From: Cohnella cholangitidis
GTDB taxonomy: Bacteria; Bacillota; Bacilli; Paenibacillales; Paenibacillaceae
DNA length: 64,000 nt
NCBI RefSeq assembly: GCF_014107495.1
Contig: NZ_CP041969.1
Span: 3,645,501-3,709,500 of the forward strand
Reading direction: 5' to 3'
Part shown: piece after piece, positions 28,721 to 35,876 of the stretch
Layout: each line of letters begins with the position of its first letter
How positions within the stretch are numbered: the stretch's first letter is position 1
The notes under the pieces: generated by a model
Databases searched by the model: none
Told to the model about the DNA's origin: nothing
The model's input: the letters and a program-made list of their open reading frames with translations, nothing else
Program-made: the position numbers and the translations under genes

Positions 28721-29626
28721 ATGAGTGCGCTTCAGGGGAAAGAAAATTTAGCTCGACTGAGCGAGCGGTTAAAAAAAGAGCAGCGAGTCGTGCGGTATCA
28801 TCGTCTGAAATCCAACTACGGACTGTTAATCGGCGCGATCGTTATGATTTTGTTGATCGTCATCGCGATTGCGGGGCCGTTATTCACGCCGTACGGTCCT
28901 TACGCAATGAAGGTGGTCGATCGGCTGTTGCCGCCTAGCGCGGAGCATTGGCTAGGAACGGACGAATTCGGCCGGGATCTGTTCACCAGAATCGTATACG
29001 GCGCGAGAGTGTCCATGAGCGTAGGTCTCATCGTCGCATTGTTGTCCTCGGTTCTCGGTTTAGTTATCGGGCTATATGCGACTTATTATAAAATATTGGA
29101 CCATATTCTGATGCGCTTATGCGACGGGTTGATCGCGATTCCCGGAATCTTGCTCGCCATTGCCTTAATGGCCGCGCTTGGAGCCTCCGCATTAAACGTT
29201 ATCATCGCTTTAACGATCGTATTCACGCCGAACATCGCGCGAATCGTTCGTTCGACGGCGCTCGTCGTTCGCGAACAGACGTATATCGAAGCCATGCACG
29301 CTCAGGGCGCGAGCAACTCGCGTATTATCTGGCTGCACATCGCGCCCAATACGTTATCGCCTTTGCTCGTGCAAGCTACCTTCGTATTCGCCGAGGCGAT
29401 TATTTCGGAAGCCGCGCTTAGCTTCCTCGGAGCCGGCATTCCCGCTCCGGAGGCGAGCTGGGGCAATATTTTGCAAGCCGGCAAGCTGGTTATTTATAAA
29501 GCTTGGTGGATGGTCGTGTTTCCGGGCGTGACGATTATTTTATCCGTTCTCGGTTTGAATCTATTCGGCGACGGTTTACGGGATTTCTTAGACCCTCGCG
29601 TGAAGCATAAGCAGAAGAAGACATGA
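28721..29626 (+). CDS. Peptide/nickel-type ABC permease, DppC-like
   Basis: 301 residues, six hydrophobic helices, N-terminal OppC-type region, and the GTDEFGRDLFTRIVYGARVS motif typical of DppC/OppC. The EAA loop (YIEAMHAQGASNSRIIWLHI) contacts the ATPases. GAGAGGGGG before the ATG. It starts 14 nt after the first permease gene and pairs with it to form the membrane channel. Confidence 0.93.
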   Translation: MSALQGKENLARLSERLKKEQRVVRYHRLKSNYGLLIGAIVMILLIVIAIAGPLFTPYGPYAMKVVDRLLPPSAEHWLGTDEFGRDLFTRIVYGARVSMSVGLIVALLSSVLGLVIGLYATYYKILDHILMRLCDGLIAIPGILLAIALMAALGASALNVIIALTIVFTPNIARIVRSTALVVREQTYIEAMHAQGASNSRIIWLHIAPNTLSPLLVQATFVFAEAIISEAALSFLGAGIPAPEASWGNILQAGKLVIYKAWWMVVFPGVTIILSVLGLNLFGDGLRDFLDPRVKHKQKKT

Positions 29627-29654
29627 GGATAGGGATCAAGTCGGAGGTGTTACC

Positions 29655-30677
29655 ATGAGCTCAGAGCCTCTATTGGAAGTAAAAAACTTAAAGACGCATT
29701 TTCATACGGAGCGGGGCAGAGTAACGGCGGTAAACGGGGTAAGCTTCTCGGTCGACAAAGGCGAAATTATCGGAATCGTAGGGGAATCGGGTTGCGGGAA
29801 GAGCGTGATGTCTCAGTCCATTATTAGATTGCTGGAACACACGGATTCCATCGAGTACGAAGGCGAAGTCGCGTTCGATCATCGGGATTTGCTTGCTTTG
29901 CCGTTATCCGAGTTGCGAGCGGTACGCGGCAACGAGATCGCGATGGTTTTCCAGGACCCGCTGTCTTCGCTTAACCCGGTGTACACGATCGGCAATCAAA
30001 TCGAAGAAGGATTACGTCTTCACCGGAAAATGTCCAAGAAAGAAGCGCGCAACAAAGCAATCGAAATGCTGAGGTCGACGGGCATTCCTTCGCCGGAAGC
30101 GCGGGTGAACGACTATCCCCATCAATTGTCGGGAGGCATGCAGCAACGGGCGATGATCGCCATGGCTCTCTCTTGCGAGCCGAAGCTCTTGATCGCGGAC
30201 GAGCCGACGACCGCGCTCGACGTTACGATTCAAGCGCAAATTCTAGAGTTGATCGTTGAACTCAATCGAACGTTAGGGATGAGCGTGCTGTTTATTACCC
30301 ATGATCTTGGGGTTGTCTCCGAAATCTGCACTAGCGTGAAAGTGATGTATTTGGGGCAGATCGTGGAAGACTCGAAGACGGATAGGTTGTTCGAATCTCC
30401 GCTTCACCCCTATACGCAAGGGTTGATCAAGTCTATTCCCAGAATGGAAGGGAATCGCCAAGACAAGCTTCACGTGATCGAAGGGACGGTTCCCTCTCTA
30501 TCCGATATTCCGCGAGGCTGCAGCTTCTCGACAAGATGCCCCTATGCCGACGAGCGATGCTTCAACGAGGAACCCTTGATGGAAAAAGTGAATGAGGAGC
30601 ATAGCGTGAAGTGTTGGCATTATGCGGCGATCAACGGTTTAGAGGGGAGGACGACAGATGGCGAGCGAACAAGCTAA
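29655..30677 (+). CDS. Peptide/nickel-type ABC ATPase, DppD-like
   Basis: 340 residues. Walker A GESGCGKS (about 43), Q-loop [10 protein letters not shown], signature LSGGMQQR, Walker [13 protein letters not shown] and H-loop THDLG are all intact. The C-terminal oligopeptide-transporter domain has the conserved Cys/Arg/Pro segment ([16 protein letters not shown]). CGGAGGTG RBS. Overlaps the second ATPase gene by 20 nt. Confidence 0.94.
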   Translation: MSSEPLLEVKNLKTHFHTERGRVTAVNGVSFSVDKGEIIGIVGESGCGKSVMSQSIIRLLEHTDSIEYEGEVAFDHRDLLALPLSELRAVRGNEIAMVFQDPLSSLNPVYTIGNQIEEGLRLHRKMSKKEARNKAIEMLRSTGIPSPEARVNDYPHQLSGGMQQRAMIAMALSCEPKLLIADEPTTALDVTIQAQILELIVELNRTLGMSVLFITHDLGVVSEICTSVKVMYLGQIVEDSKTDRLFESPLHPYTQGLIKSIPRMEGNRQDKLHVIEGTVPSLSDIPRGCSFSTRCPYADERCFNEEPLMEKVNEEHSVKCWHYAAINGLEGRTTDGERTS

Positions 30678-31644
30678 TTCGCCGATCCTAGAAGTGATCT
30701 CCTTGCGGAAAAGGTTCCCGGTGAATGGCGCATTCGGCAAATTATTCGGGACTAAATCCTATGTGAACGCGGTAGCGGACGTCTCTTTCCGCTTGTATGA
30801 AGGGGAAACGTACGGACTGGTCGGGGAATCGGGATCGGGTAAAAGCACGACGGGCCGTACGATATTAGGATTAACGCCAGCGAGCTCGGGACAAGTGCTC
30901 TATCAAAATCAAGACCTGGCGAAGCTGTCGGGCAAGGAATGGCGTAAGTTTCGTAAGGATATCCAGTTTGTTTTTCAAGACCCCTTCTCGTCCTTGAACC
31001 CAAGGAAGAGGATCGGACGAATTTTAGAGGAACCGCTTCTTATTCATAACATGGGGGATAGGACGGAGCGCCAAGAGCAAGTGTTTCGCATTCTGGAGAT
31101 CGTCGGACTGCAGCCGGAACATTATTTCCGCTATCCGCATGAATTTTCCGGCGGTCAACGGCAACGGGTAGGCTTGGCTCGGGCTCTGATCATGAATCCG
31201 AAAATCATCATATGCGACGAGCCCGTCTCGGCTTTGGACGTGTCCATTCAGTCGCAGATTCTCAATATCCTCAAGCAATTGCAGAAGGAACTGAAGTTAA
31301 CGCTCTTATTCATTACGCATGACATTAGCGTAGTTCGCTATATCTCCGATCGTATCGGCATCATGTATTTAGGCAAGATCGTCGAAGAAGCGCCGACGGA
31401 CGATTTATTCAAGGAACCGCTGCACCCGTACACGAAGGCGCTCTTCTCGGCGGTACCCGACTTTACTCGCAGCCGTCTGCAAGAGCGGATCATTCTGAAA
31501 GGCGAAATTCCATCCCCGTTGTCTCCGCCGGCGGGCTGCGTGTTTCATACGCGTTGTCCGTTCGTGACGGAAATATGCAAAGAGGCAGTGCCCGAGTTAA
31601 AGGAAATCGAGCCCCGTCACCGCGTGGCTTGCCATCTCGTCTAA
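30658..31644 (+). CDS. Peptide/nickel-type ABC ATPase, DppF-like
   Basis: 328 residues. Walker A GESGSGKST (about 62), FQDPFSSLNPRKRI, signature FSGGQRQR, Walker B IIICDEPVSALD, and the C-terminal GCVFHTRCPF cysteine segment. It heterodimerises with the preceding ATPase to power import. Translation is coupled by the overlap. Last transporter gene of the operon. Confidence 0.94.
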   Translation: MASEQANSPILEVISLRKRFPVNGAFGKLFGTKSYVNAVADVSFRLYEGETYGLVGESGSGKSTTGRTILGLTPASSGQVLYQNQDLAKLSGKEWRKFRKDIQFVFQDPFSSLNPRKRIGRILEEPLLIHNMGDRTERQEQVFRILEIVGLQPEHYFRYPHEFSGGQRQRVGLARALIMNPKIIICDEPVSALDVSIQSQILNILKQLQKELKLTLLFITHDISVVRYISDRIGIMYLGKIVEEAPTDDLFKEPLHPYTKALFSAVPDFTRSRLQERIILKGEIPSPLSPPAGCVFHTRCPFVTEICKEAVPELKEIEPRHRVACHLV

Positions 31645-31661
31645 TAAAAGGAGTTAATATT

Positions 31662-32048
31662 ATGACAACCATCAAACTAATAGAAGGCAACAATGAAATT
31701 TATAACGAAGCGGGTTTGCAGATCATCGGCAGCACCGCGCCCAACCAGAGCGGCTTGTCCCCGAGAGAATTGCTGGAAGCGTCTCTGGGCCTGTGCGTAT
31801 CGATCTCTCTCCAGAAGATAATGGATTACGATAAAGTAGAATTCGATAAATCTTCGATCAGCGTTGACGTGTCAGCCGTGAAGGCGGCAGACGGGACGAA
31901 TAAATTCGAGAAATTCACCGTGCGCGTGAAGCTGCCTCCAACGCTGGATCCGACTTACAAGAAGAAGCTAATGTCCGTCGTGGAGCGCGCTTGTACGATC
32001 GGCAATACGCTCAAGAGCGAAGCGATCGTTGATACGGTTGAAATTTAA
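31662..32048 (+). CDS. OsmC/Ohr-family protein
   Basis: 128 residues from ATG 31662, preceded by AAAGGAG; longer in-frame starts would run through the ATPase gene. The family cysteines are present in ASLGLCVSISLQK and ERACTIGNTLKS. OsmC-type enzymes reduce organic hydroperoxides in the cytosol. It lies 17 nt after the ABC operon and may be co-transcribed, although the functions do not obviously match. Confidence 0.85.
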   Translation: MTTIKLIEGNNEIYNEAGLQIIGSTAPNQSGLSPRELLEASLGLCVSISLQKIMDYDKVEFDKSSISVDVSAVKAADGTNKFEKFTVRVKLPPTLDPTYKKKLMSVVERACTIGNTLKSEAIVDTVEI

Positions 32049-32090
32049 CGTTGCGAAGGAACGGGTTGATCGAATCGGCCCTCATCTATG

Positions 32091-32124
32091 CAATAAACCC
32101 GATCTCTTTCGGTCGGGTTTATTG
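32091..32124 (+). terminator. Probable terminator after osmC-like gene
   Basis: 12-bp CAATAAACCCGA / TCGGGTTTATTG stem; the T-tract afterwards is weak. Confidence 0.6.
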
Positions 32125-32147
32125 CGCAGATTTGCAACGATTAGGAA

Positions 32148-32176
32148 TTGCTTCTTGAGGACAGAGGTGGTATGAT
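32148..32176 (+). promoter_or_regulatory. Promoter of the cold-shock gene
   Basis: TTGCTT (32148-32153), 17-nt spacer, TATGAT (32171-32176); it predicts a leader of about 130 nt before the start codon. Confidence 0.6.
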
Positions 32177-32200
32177 TAGTTTATTAAAGCGGTGACCTAA

Positions 32201-32269
32201 TTCACATAACGTAGAGGGTTATTCTTTTGAGATTAATAACCTTGTACGCTATGTGAATTTTTTATTTTT
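32201..32269 (+). promoter_or_regulatory. Long hairpin with U-tract in the csp leader
   Basis: TTCACATAACGTA...GGGTTATT pairs with AATAACC...TACGCTATGTGAA (32201-32257) and is followed by TTTTTTTATTTTT. It lies between the csp promoter and its RBS, so it looks like a terminator inside the leader: a candidate attenuator or temperature-responsive switch. Confidence 0.65.
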
Positions 32270-32316
32270 CTAAAGAATAAGAAGGTCATGTAAATAACAA
32301 TAAGGTGGTTATCAGT

Positions 32317-32517
32317 ATGGAAACAGGTACAGTGAAATGGTTTAACGCGGACAAAGGCTTTGGATTTATCGAGGTTGAAGGCGGCAACGATGTATTCGTA
32401 CACTTCAGCGCAATCGTCGGCGACGGCTACAAATCTTTGGACGAGGGCCAACGCGTCGAATTCAATATCGTACAAGGCAATCGCGGTCCACAAGCCGAGA
32501 ACGTCGTAAAACTGTAA
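32317..32517 (+). CDS. Cold-shock protein (CspA family)
   Basis: 66 residues, one cold-shock domain with both RNA-binding motifs intact ([16 protein letters not shown]). ATG 32317 follows AAGGTGG; the upstream in-frame start lacks an RBS. It acts as an RNA chaperone in the cytosol. Its long structured leader is described separately, and it ends in a strong terminator. Confidence 0.96.
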   Translation: METGTVKWFNADKGFGFIEVEGGNDVFVHFSAIVGDGYKSLDEGQRVEFNIVQGNRGPQAENVVKL

Positions 32518-32535
32518 ATCATGCGCTTCGCATGC

Positions 32536-32566
32536 TGCCCCGAACATTTCGTTTGGGGCATTTTTT
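32536..32566 (+). terminator. Intrinsic terminator after csp
   Basis: TGCCCC / GGGGCA stem followed by T6. Confidence 0.85.
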
Positions 32567-32605
32567 AGTCGCTGAATCGATCGTGGAATCCAGGGAGAAA
32601 GAGGG

Positions 32606-32824
32606 ATGCGCATGTATTATTCTCGGAAAAAACCGCCTGAAGACGTGCCGAGTGAATTAACGGCAATATGGTCTTGCTCGGACGAGAACTGCAAGGGATG
32701 GATGAGGGATAATTTCGCGTTTTCGATGGCGCCTGTATGTCCCCTGTGTCAATCCCCTATGGTCAGAAGCGAAAGAATGCTGGCGGCGGTAGTGAACACA
32801 AGCCCTAACCAGCTCAAGAAATAA
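32606..32824 (+). CDS. ydjO: YdjO-like cold-inducible zinc-ribbon protein
   Basis: 72 residues with four cysteines in the arrangement WSCSDENCKGWMRDN...PVCPLCQSPM, as in the cold-inducible YdjO family of Bacilli. Purine-rich AGGGAGAAAGAGGG before the ATG. Its position directly after a csp gene fits a cold-stress role. The molecular function is unknown. Confidence 0.85.
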   Translation: MRMYYSRKKPPEDVPSELTAIWSCSDENCKGWMRDNFAFSMAPVCPLCQSPMVRSERMLAAVVNTSPNQLKK

Positions 32825-32844
32825 ACGGAATCAAACCTATGATG

Positions 32845-32870
32845 GAGCATCCGCCGCGGTGCTCTTTTTT
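32845..32870 (+). terminator. Intrinsic terminator after ydjO
   Basis: GAGCA / TGCTC stem plus GC-rich loop and T6. Confidence 0.75.
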
Positions 32871-32950
32871 ATTTCTACGAATTCGCGATAGAGATCATGG
32901 CGTCAACGGATTCGGGGCGGTTCGAGCCGCCTTCCTCTCTCCGCGCCGAT

Positions 32951-33145
32951 GCCAATAAAGTGATCCCAAGGCGTTATCGGAAAGGAATTGGACGGGGACG
33001 GTGAAATAAAGCGATGGCATAAAGCTATTTCTTTCTAATGACGCAAATGGAGCACATAAGCTGCCAATAAGGTGATCCCGAGGCGTTATTTGGAGGGCGG
33101 CAGAGCGGATAGGGTGAAATAAGGCGATGGCGTGACGTTATTTGT
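32951..33145. repeat. Degenerate ~50-bp / 112-bp direct repeats
   Basis: GCCAATAA.GTGATCCC.AGG at 32951 and 33063 (112 nt apart), and GTGAAATAA.GCGATGGC at 33001 and 33114. Four subunits share AATAA..G.GAT...(C)GTTATT with an AATAA/TTATT dyad. No gene lies in this 460-nt gap. Confidence 0.7.
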
Positions 33146-33209
33146 TGAGGTGACTCAAGAACTGCTGTCCTAGGTCGCAGGCTGCCGCTGCCGCATCAGT
33201 GGATTTAGG

Positions 33210-33239
33210 TTGAAATCTGCCGAACTCCTATGATATATT
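33210..33239 (+). promoter_or_regulatory. Probable sigma-A promoter
   Basis: TTGAAA (33210) and TATATT (33234), 18-nt spacer, upstream of a stem-loop leader and the gene at 33334. Confidence 0.55.
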
Positions 33240-33262
33240 TTCCCTATATTACTCACACACGG

Positions 33263-33308
33263 AAGCACCGTGCTTGCAGGGGTTCTTTTATCTGCATGCA
33301 CGGTGCTT
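33263..33308 (+). promoter_or_regulatory. Leader stem-loop
   Basis: Perfect 11-bp inverted repeat AAGCACCGTGC / GCACGGTGCTT, extended inward by TGCAG/CTGCA. It ends 15 nt before the AAGGAGG of the next gene. Confidence 0.7.
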
Positions 33309-33333
33309 ATTTGTGTTCAAGGAGGCCGTGAAT

Positions 33334-34044
33334 ATGTACGAAATAGTGAAATCGCCTGGTAAAAAAGTAACGCAGAAATGGTTGGATAAAGCCTTTGCTC
33401 CGCTGAGCGATTATTTGGGGCGCGAATATCCGGAAGAGAAGGACAAAATCATGAGTTATCTCATGTTCATGGGAAACGAAGAGGGCAAGTTTCATTACAA
33501 GAACAGCGTGACAAGGGCTTATATTGTGTTCGACCAAGGAGGACGGGTGGTATCCCGCTGCGACGAGGCTTTACAGTATCAATTCGACGAGTGGTTCGGA
33601 CCTAGGGGGGAATATAAATCTTTGCAGGATTACCGCCTGCATCCTAATGTGACTCGATGGATAGAGCGGAACTTAAGTAAAGCGGCATTCGCCAAGTATG
33701 GATTAGAGGTCGGGGTTTTCTTGCAAGAGCTATGGGGACCGATGGTGAATTACGATTTCAGCGATCTGAAGGTCGGCTATCCTCTACGAGGCCCCCGTCT
33801 CCCTTATTGCTTATATTTATACCCGGCGGAGTATCGCTCATTGGTAGCATTTCAATTCATCGGGGATGAGATTGTAGAAAGAAAATGCACTATACAGCAA
33901 TATTATGATTTCCTCAATTGCGAACGCGAAATAACGTTTGCGGGTTGGCAGAGGGTTGATATCATTCACGAAATGCTGGAGCATATTTCTCCGCTAAGGA
34001 GAGACTTGCCTCTCGTGATTCGGCATGCTTGTCATCGAATGTGA
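33334..34044 (+). CDS. Hypothetical protein
   Basis: 236 residues from ATG 33334, directly after AAGGAGG. It is soluble, rich in aromatic residues (Tyr, Trp, Phe) and has no signal peptide, membrane helix or motif that I recognise. It has its own promoter and a hairpin leader, so it is probably regulated alone. It ends 80 nt before the small-gene/tRNA region. Confidence 0.7.
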   Translation: MYEIVKSPGKKVTQKWLDKAFAPLSDYLGREYPEEKDKIMSYLMFMGNEEGKFHYKNSVTRAYIVFDQGGRVVSRCDEALQYQFDEWFGPRGEYKSLQDYRLHPNVTRWIERNLSKAAFAKYGLEVGVFLQELWGPMVNYDFSDLKVGYPLRGPRLPYCLYLYPAEYRSLVAFQFIGDEIVERKCTIQQYYDFLNCEREITFAGWQRVDIIHEMLEHISPLRRDLPLVIRHACHRM

Positions 34045-34068
34045 ACGAGCGGATTACCAAAAAAGAGA

Positions 34069-34097
34069 TTGACACATTTTTCTAGATGAATTATGAT
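34069..34097 (+). promoter_or_regulatory. Near-consensus sigma-A promoter
   Basis: TTGACA, 17-nt spacer, TATGAT: one mismatch from consensus, 29 nt before the first small gene. Confidence 0.85.
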
Positions 34098-34125
34098 TGA
34101 GCACATTACTTGAGAGAGGAGACGG

Positions 34126-34263
34126 ATGAATATGAAGAAGGCTGGATTGTATGCAAGCATCAAGTTTAATCGCCAGTGGAATCCCGAGACGGATTACCGC
34201 CTAATTCCGCATGCGGCTGAACAACTTCAATCCGTCGGCAAACCTTTCTCTAAGGAATGTTAA
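34126..34263 (+). CDS. Very small protein (45 aa)
   Basis: Begins MNMKKAGLYASIKFNRQWNP and ends KPFSKEC. GAGAGGAG lies properly before the ATG, with a near-consensus promoter upstream and a terminator downstream, so a translated small gene is well supported although it is below usual length limits. It has no membrane helix and is basic and polar. No family recognised. First of three small genes leading into the tRNA array. Confidence 0.65.
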   Translation: MNMKKAGLYASIKFNRQWNPETDYRLIPHAAEQLQSVGKPFSKEC

Positions 34264-34305
34264 GCCCCTTTTTATAAGGGTCATAATGTTTGTTTTAGAG
34301 CAACG

Positions 34306-34331
34306 GGCTGCTGGCATAGCGGCCTTTTTTT
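34306..34331 (+). terminator. Intrinsic terminator
   Basis: GGCTGCT / AGCGGCC stem (one G-T pair) followed by T7, after the first small gene. Confidence 0.75.
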
Positions 34332-34439
34332 GTTGAGTCTGGGCGATGTCCCGATCTCCGACGGAAGAAGGCGACTTGCAGGCAGCCTTTATTATTCGAA
34401 TAATATAAGAGATAAATTTCCATAAATAAAAAATAATGG

Positions 34440-34469
34440 TTGACAGGTTAAAAATGGCGATGATATGAT
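34440..34469 (+). promoter_or_regulatory. Near-consensus sigma-A promoter
   Basis: TTGACA (34440) and TATGAT (34464), 18-nt spacer, 40 nt before the second small gene. Confidence 0.8.
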
Positions 34470-34509
34470 AAGCCTCGTAAACCAAATCGAAGCCAAGAGG
34501 TGAAGGAAA

Positions 34510-34680
34510 ATGAATCGATTCCTCGAGACGATCGCAAGTGACGAGTTGCAGCAGGATAAGCATCTATCGATCGGTTATACGCGGCAGGAGCCTCATTTTA
34601 CCGACATCGAATTTCATAATCAACAGCTTTACGGACGCAATAGACGAACGGTTCTCCATAGGGTGAATTCTACGCCCTGA
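34510..34680 (+). CDS. Very small protein (56 aa)
   Basis: Begins MNRFLETIASDELQQDKHLS and ends HRVNSTP. GAGGTGAAGG before the ATG, strong promoter and its own terminator. Charged and soluble, no recognised family. It resembles the first small gene in organisation but not clearly in sequence. Confidence 0.6.
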   Translation: MNRFLETIASDELQQDKHLSIGYTRQEPHFTDIEFHNQQLYGRNRRTVLHRVNSTP

Positions 34681-34717
34681 TCGGATGCCGATAACTCTAC
34701 ATAAGCGTATCTCGTAA

Positions 34718-34745
34718 AGACTGCTTGATGCCAAGCGGTCTTTTT
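34718..34745 (+). terminator. Intrinsic terminator
   Basis: AGACTGCTTG / CAAGCGGTCT stem (one T-G pair) followed by T5. Confidence 0.8.
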
Positions 34746-34776
34746 CTATGGTCGAAATGCCGTAGGGAAAGGTCGA

Positions 34777-35004
34777 ATGGGCGGAAGTGGTCTTTTTTCA
34801 ACTCCATTCATGGAAAGGCAGGCAATCACGATGAGAAACAGCAAACAACCGATTAATCAACCGGTCGAGCATGAGAGCTATCGGGATTATCATCTGGATC
34901 TCTTTGGTTTCCTATTGCCTAATAACCCCCTAGGTAGTCGATATACGAAACAACGAAGCGAGTCGCGGCGTGTGCGGCGAAGCTTATCTTCGTTGACCGG
35001 GTGA
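34777..35004 (+). CDS. Small protein (57-75 aa)
   Basis: Possible starts are 34777 (AGGGAAAGG before it), 34810 and 34831. The frame ends in an Arg/Ser-rich basic tail (SESRRVRRSLSSLTG). No family recognised. No clear promoter of its own was seen, and a large terminator-like hairpin follows just before the tRNA array, so it might act as a leader cistron. Confidence 0.45.
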   Translation: MGGSGLFSTPFMERQAITMRNSKQPINQPVEHESYRDYHLDLFGFLLPNNPLGSRYTKQRSESRRVRRSLSSLTG

Positions 35005-35027
35005 TGTTATCCCCTATTCTCGTATCG

Positions 35028-35105
35028 AGCTACCTGAGATCCGGACGATCCGTTCTCTGCCAATAGGCAGCGGCGGTTAAGCCGGAGAAGAGGTAGCTTT
35101 TTTTA
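35028..35105 (+). terminator. Large terminator-like hairpin before the tRNA array
   Basis: Outer stem AGCTACCT / AGGTAGCT, inner CTGCC-AATA-GGCAG, then a T-run to 35104; it ends 9 nt before tRNA-His. It either terminates the small gene or attenuates transcription into the array. Confidence 0.7.
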
Positions 35106-35113
35106 TACACCAT

Positions 35114-35189
35114 GGAGGCCATGGCGAAAAGGCGAACGCGACGGATTGTGACTCCGTTAGTACCAGTTCGAGTCTGGTTGGTCTCCCCA
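35114..35189 (+). tRNA. tRNA-His (GTG)
   Basis: Eight-base-pair acceptor (GGAGGCCA/TGGTCTCC) including the extra G-1:C73 pair diagnostic of tRNA-His, anticodon GTG in loop TTGTGAC, T-loop TTCGAGT, encoded CCA. The D-arm (GGCG-AAAAGGCGAA-CGC) is unusual. Confidence 0.9.
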
Positions 35190-35195
35190 ATATAT

Positions 35196-35269
35196 TGCCC
35201 GATAGCCAAGCGGCAAGGCAGATGGCTTTGAATCATCGAGCGCAGGTTCGATTCCTGCTCGGGCAACCA
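35196..35269 (+). tRNA. tRNA-Gln (TTG)
   Basis: Acceptor TGCCCGA/TCGGGCA, D-arm GCC/GGC, anticodon TTG in loop CTTTGAA, T-stem GCAGG/CCTGC with TTCGATT loop, encoded CCA. Confidence 0.92.
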
Positions 35270-35279
35270 ATAACATCAT

Positions 35280-35353
35280 GGATAGGCGTCATCAAATAGG
35301 CTGCCGTTGCGGCGGTCGACAGATCAGCGGGGGTTACCCGCTACTATCCTCCA
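35280..35353 (+). ncRNA. tRNA-sized D-armless tRNA-like element
   Basis: 74 nt in a tRNA slot between tRNA-Gln and tRNA-Pro, ending TCCA. The acceptor strands GGATAG/CTATCC and a 5-bp T-stem AGCGG/CCGCT with a 7-nt loop (GGGTTAC, not TTCNANT) are placed exactly as in a tRNA. A 6-bp stem GGCTGC/GCGGTC with loop CGTTGCG stands at the anticodon position, but the 12 nt before it cannot form a D-arm and position 33 is G, not T. It is either a decayed tRNA or a dedicated tRNA mimic. Confidence 0.5.
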
Positions 35354-35354
35354 T

Positions 35355-35432
35355 CGGGATGTAGCTCAGCTTGGCTAGAGCGCTTGCCTTGGAAGCAAGA
35401 GGCCGCAGGTTCGAGTCCTGCCGTTCCGACCA
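35355..35432 (+). tRNA. tRNA-Pro (TGG)
   Basis: Acceptor CGGGATG/CGTTCCG, anticodon TGG in loop CTTGGAA between CTTGC/GCAAG, T-loop TTCGAGT, CCA encoded. Confidence 0.92.
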
Positions 35433-35435
35433 TAT

Positions 35436-35511
35436 AGGGATATAGCCAATTCGGTAAGGCAGACGGCTGTTAACCGTCCACATACAGGTTCGAGTCCTGT
35501 TATCCCTGCCA
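35436..35511 (+). tRNA. tRNA-Asn (GTT)
   Basis: Acceptor AGGGATA/TATCCCT, anticodon GTT (CTGTTAA) between GACGG/CCGTC, T-loop TTCGAGT, discriminator G as expected for Asn, CCA encoded. Confidence 0.93.
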
Positions 35512-35515
35512 ATCC

Positions 35516-35592
35516 GCTGTACTAGCTCATTTGGTTAGAGCACTCCGCTGATACCGGAGAGGCGCCTTGTTCGAATCAAGGGTACAGCACCA
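35516..35592 (+). tRNA. tRNA-Ile (GAT)
   Basis: Acceptor GCTGTAC/GTACAGC, D-stem GCTC/GAGC, anticodon GAT (CTGATAC) between CTCCG/CGGAG, T-loop TTCGAAT, CCA encoded. Confidence 0.93.
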
Positions 35593-35596
35593 ATAA

Positions 35597-35672
35597 GGTT
35601 CCTTAGCTCAATCGGGAGAGCGTTGGCCTGTCAAGCCAAAGGCAGCGGGATCGAAACCCGTAGGAACCGCCA
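35597..35672 (+). tRNA. tRNA-Asp (GTC)
   Basis: Acceptor GGTTCCT/AGGAACC, anticodon GTC (CTGTCAA) between TTGGC/GCCAA, discriminator G and encoded CCA. The T-loop reads ATCGAAA, so the usual T54 is replaced by A. Confidence 0.92.
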
Positions 35673-35677
35673 TATAT

Positions 35678-35764
35678 GGGAGCATAGAGCGTAATGGTAG
35701 CGTCTTCGGCTGTAAACCGAATGTGAGGTTCACCTTGGAGGTTCGAGTCCTTCTGCTCCCACCA
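35678..35764 (+). tRNA. tRNA-Tyr (GTA)
   Basis: Acceptor GGGAGCA/TGCTCCC, anticodon GTA (CTGTAAA) between TTCGG/CCGAA, long class-II variable arm with a GTGA/TCAC stem, T-loop TTCGAGT, CCA encoded. Confidence 0.92.
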
Positions 35765-35770
35765 TCCCAT

Positions 35771-35848
35771 GACTCCGTTGACAAAATGGCTTAAGTCACC
35801 AGACTTTCAATCTGGTCAGTGCGGGTTCGAGTCCCGTCGGAGTCGCCA
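35771..35848 (+). tRNA. tRNA-Glu (TTC)
   Basis: Acceptor GACTCCG/CGGAGTC, D-stem GAC/GTC with a long loop, anticodon TTC (CTTTCAA) between CCAGA/TCTGG, T-loop TTCGAGT, CCA encoded. Confidence 0.92.
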
Positions 35849-35876
35849 AATCAATTTCAAAGCATTGGTGAAAATC

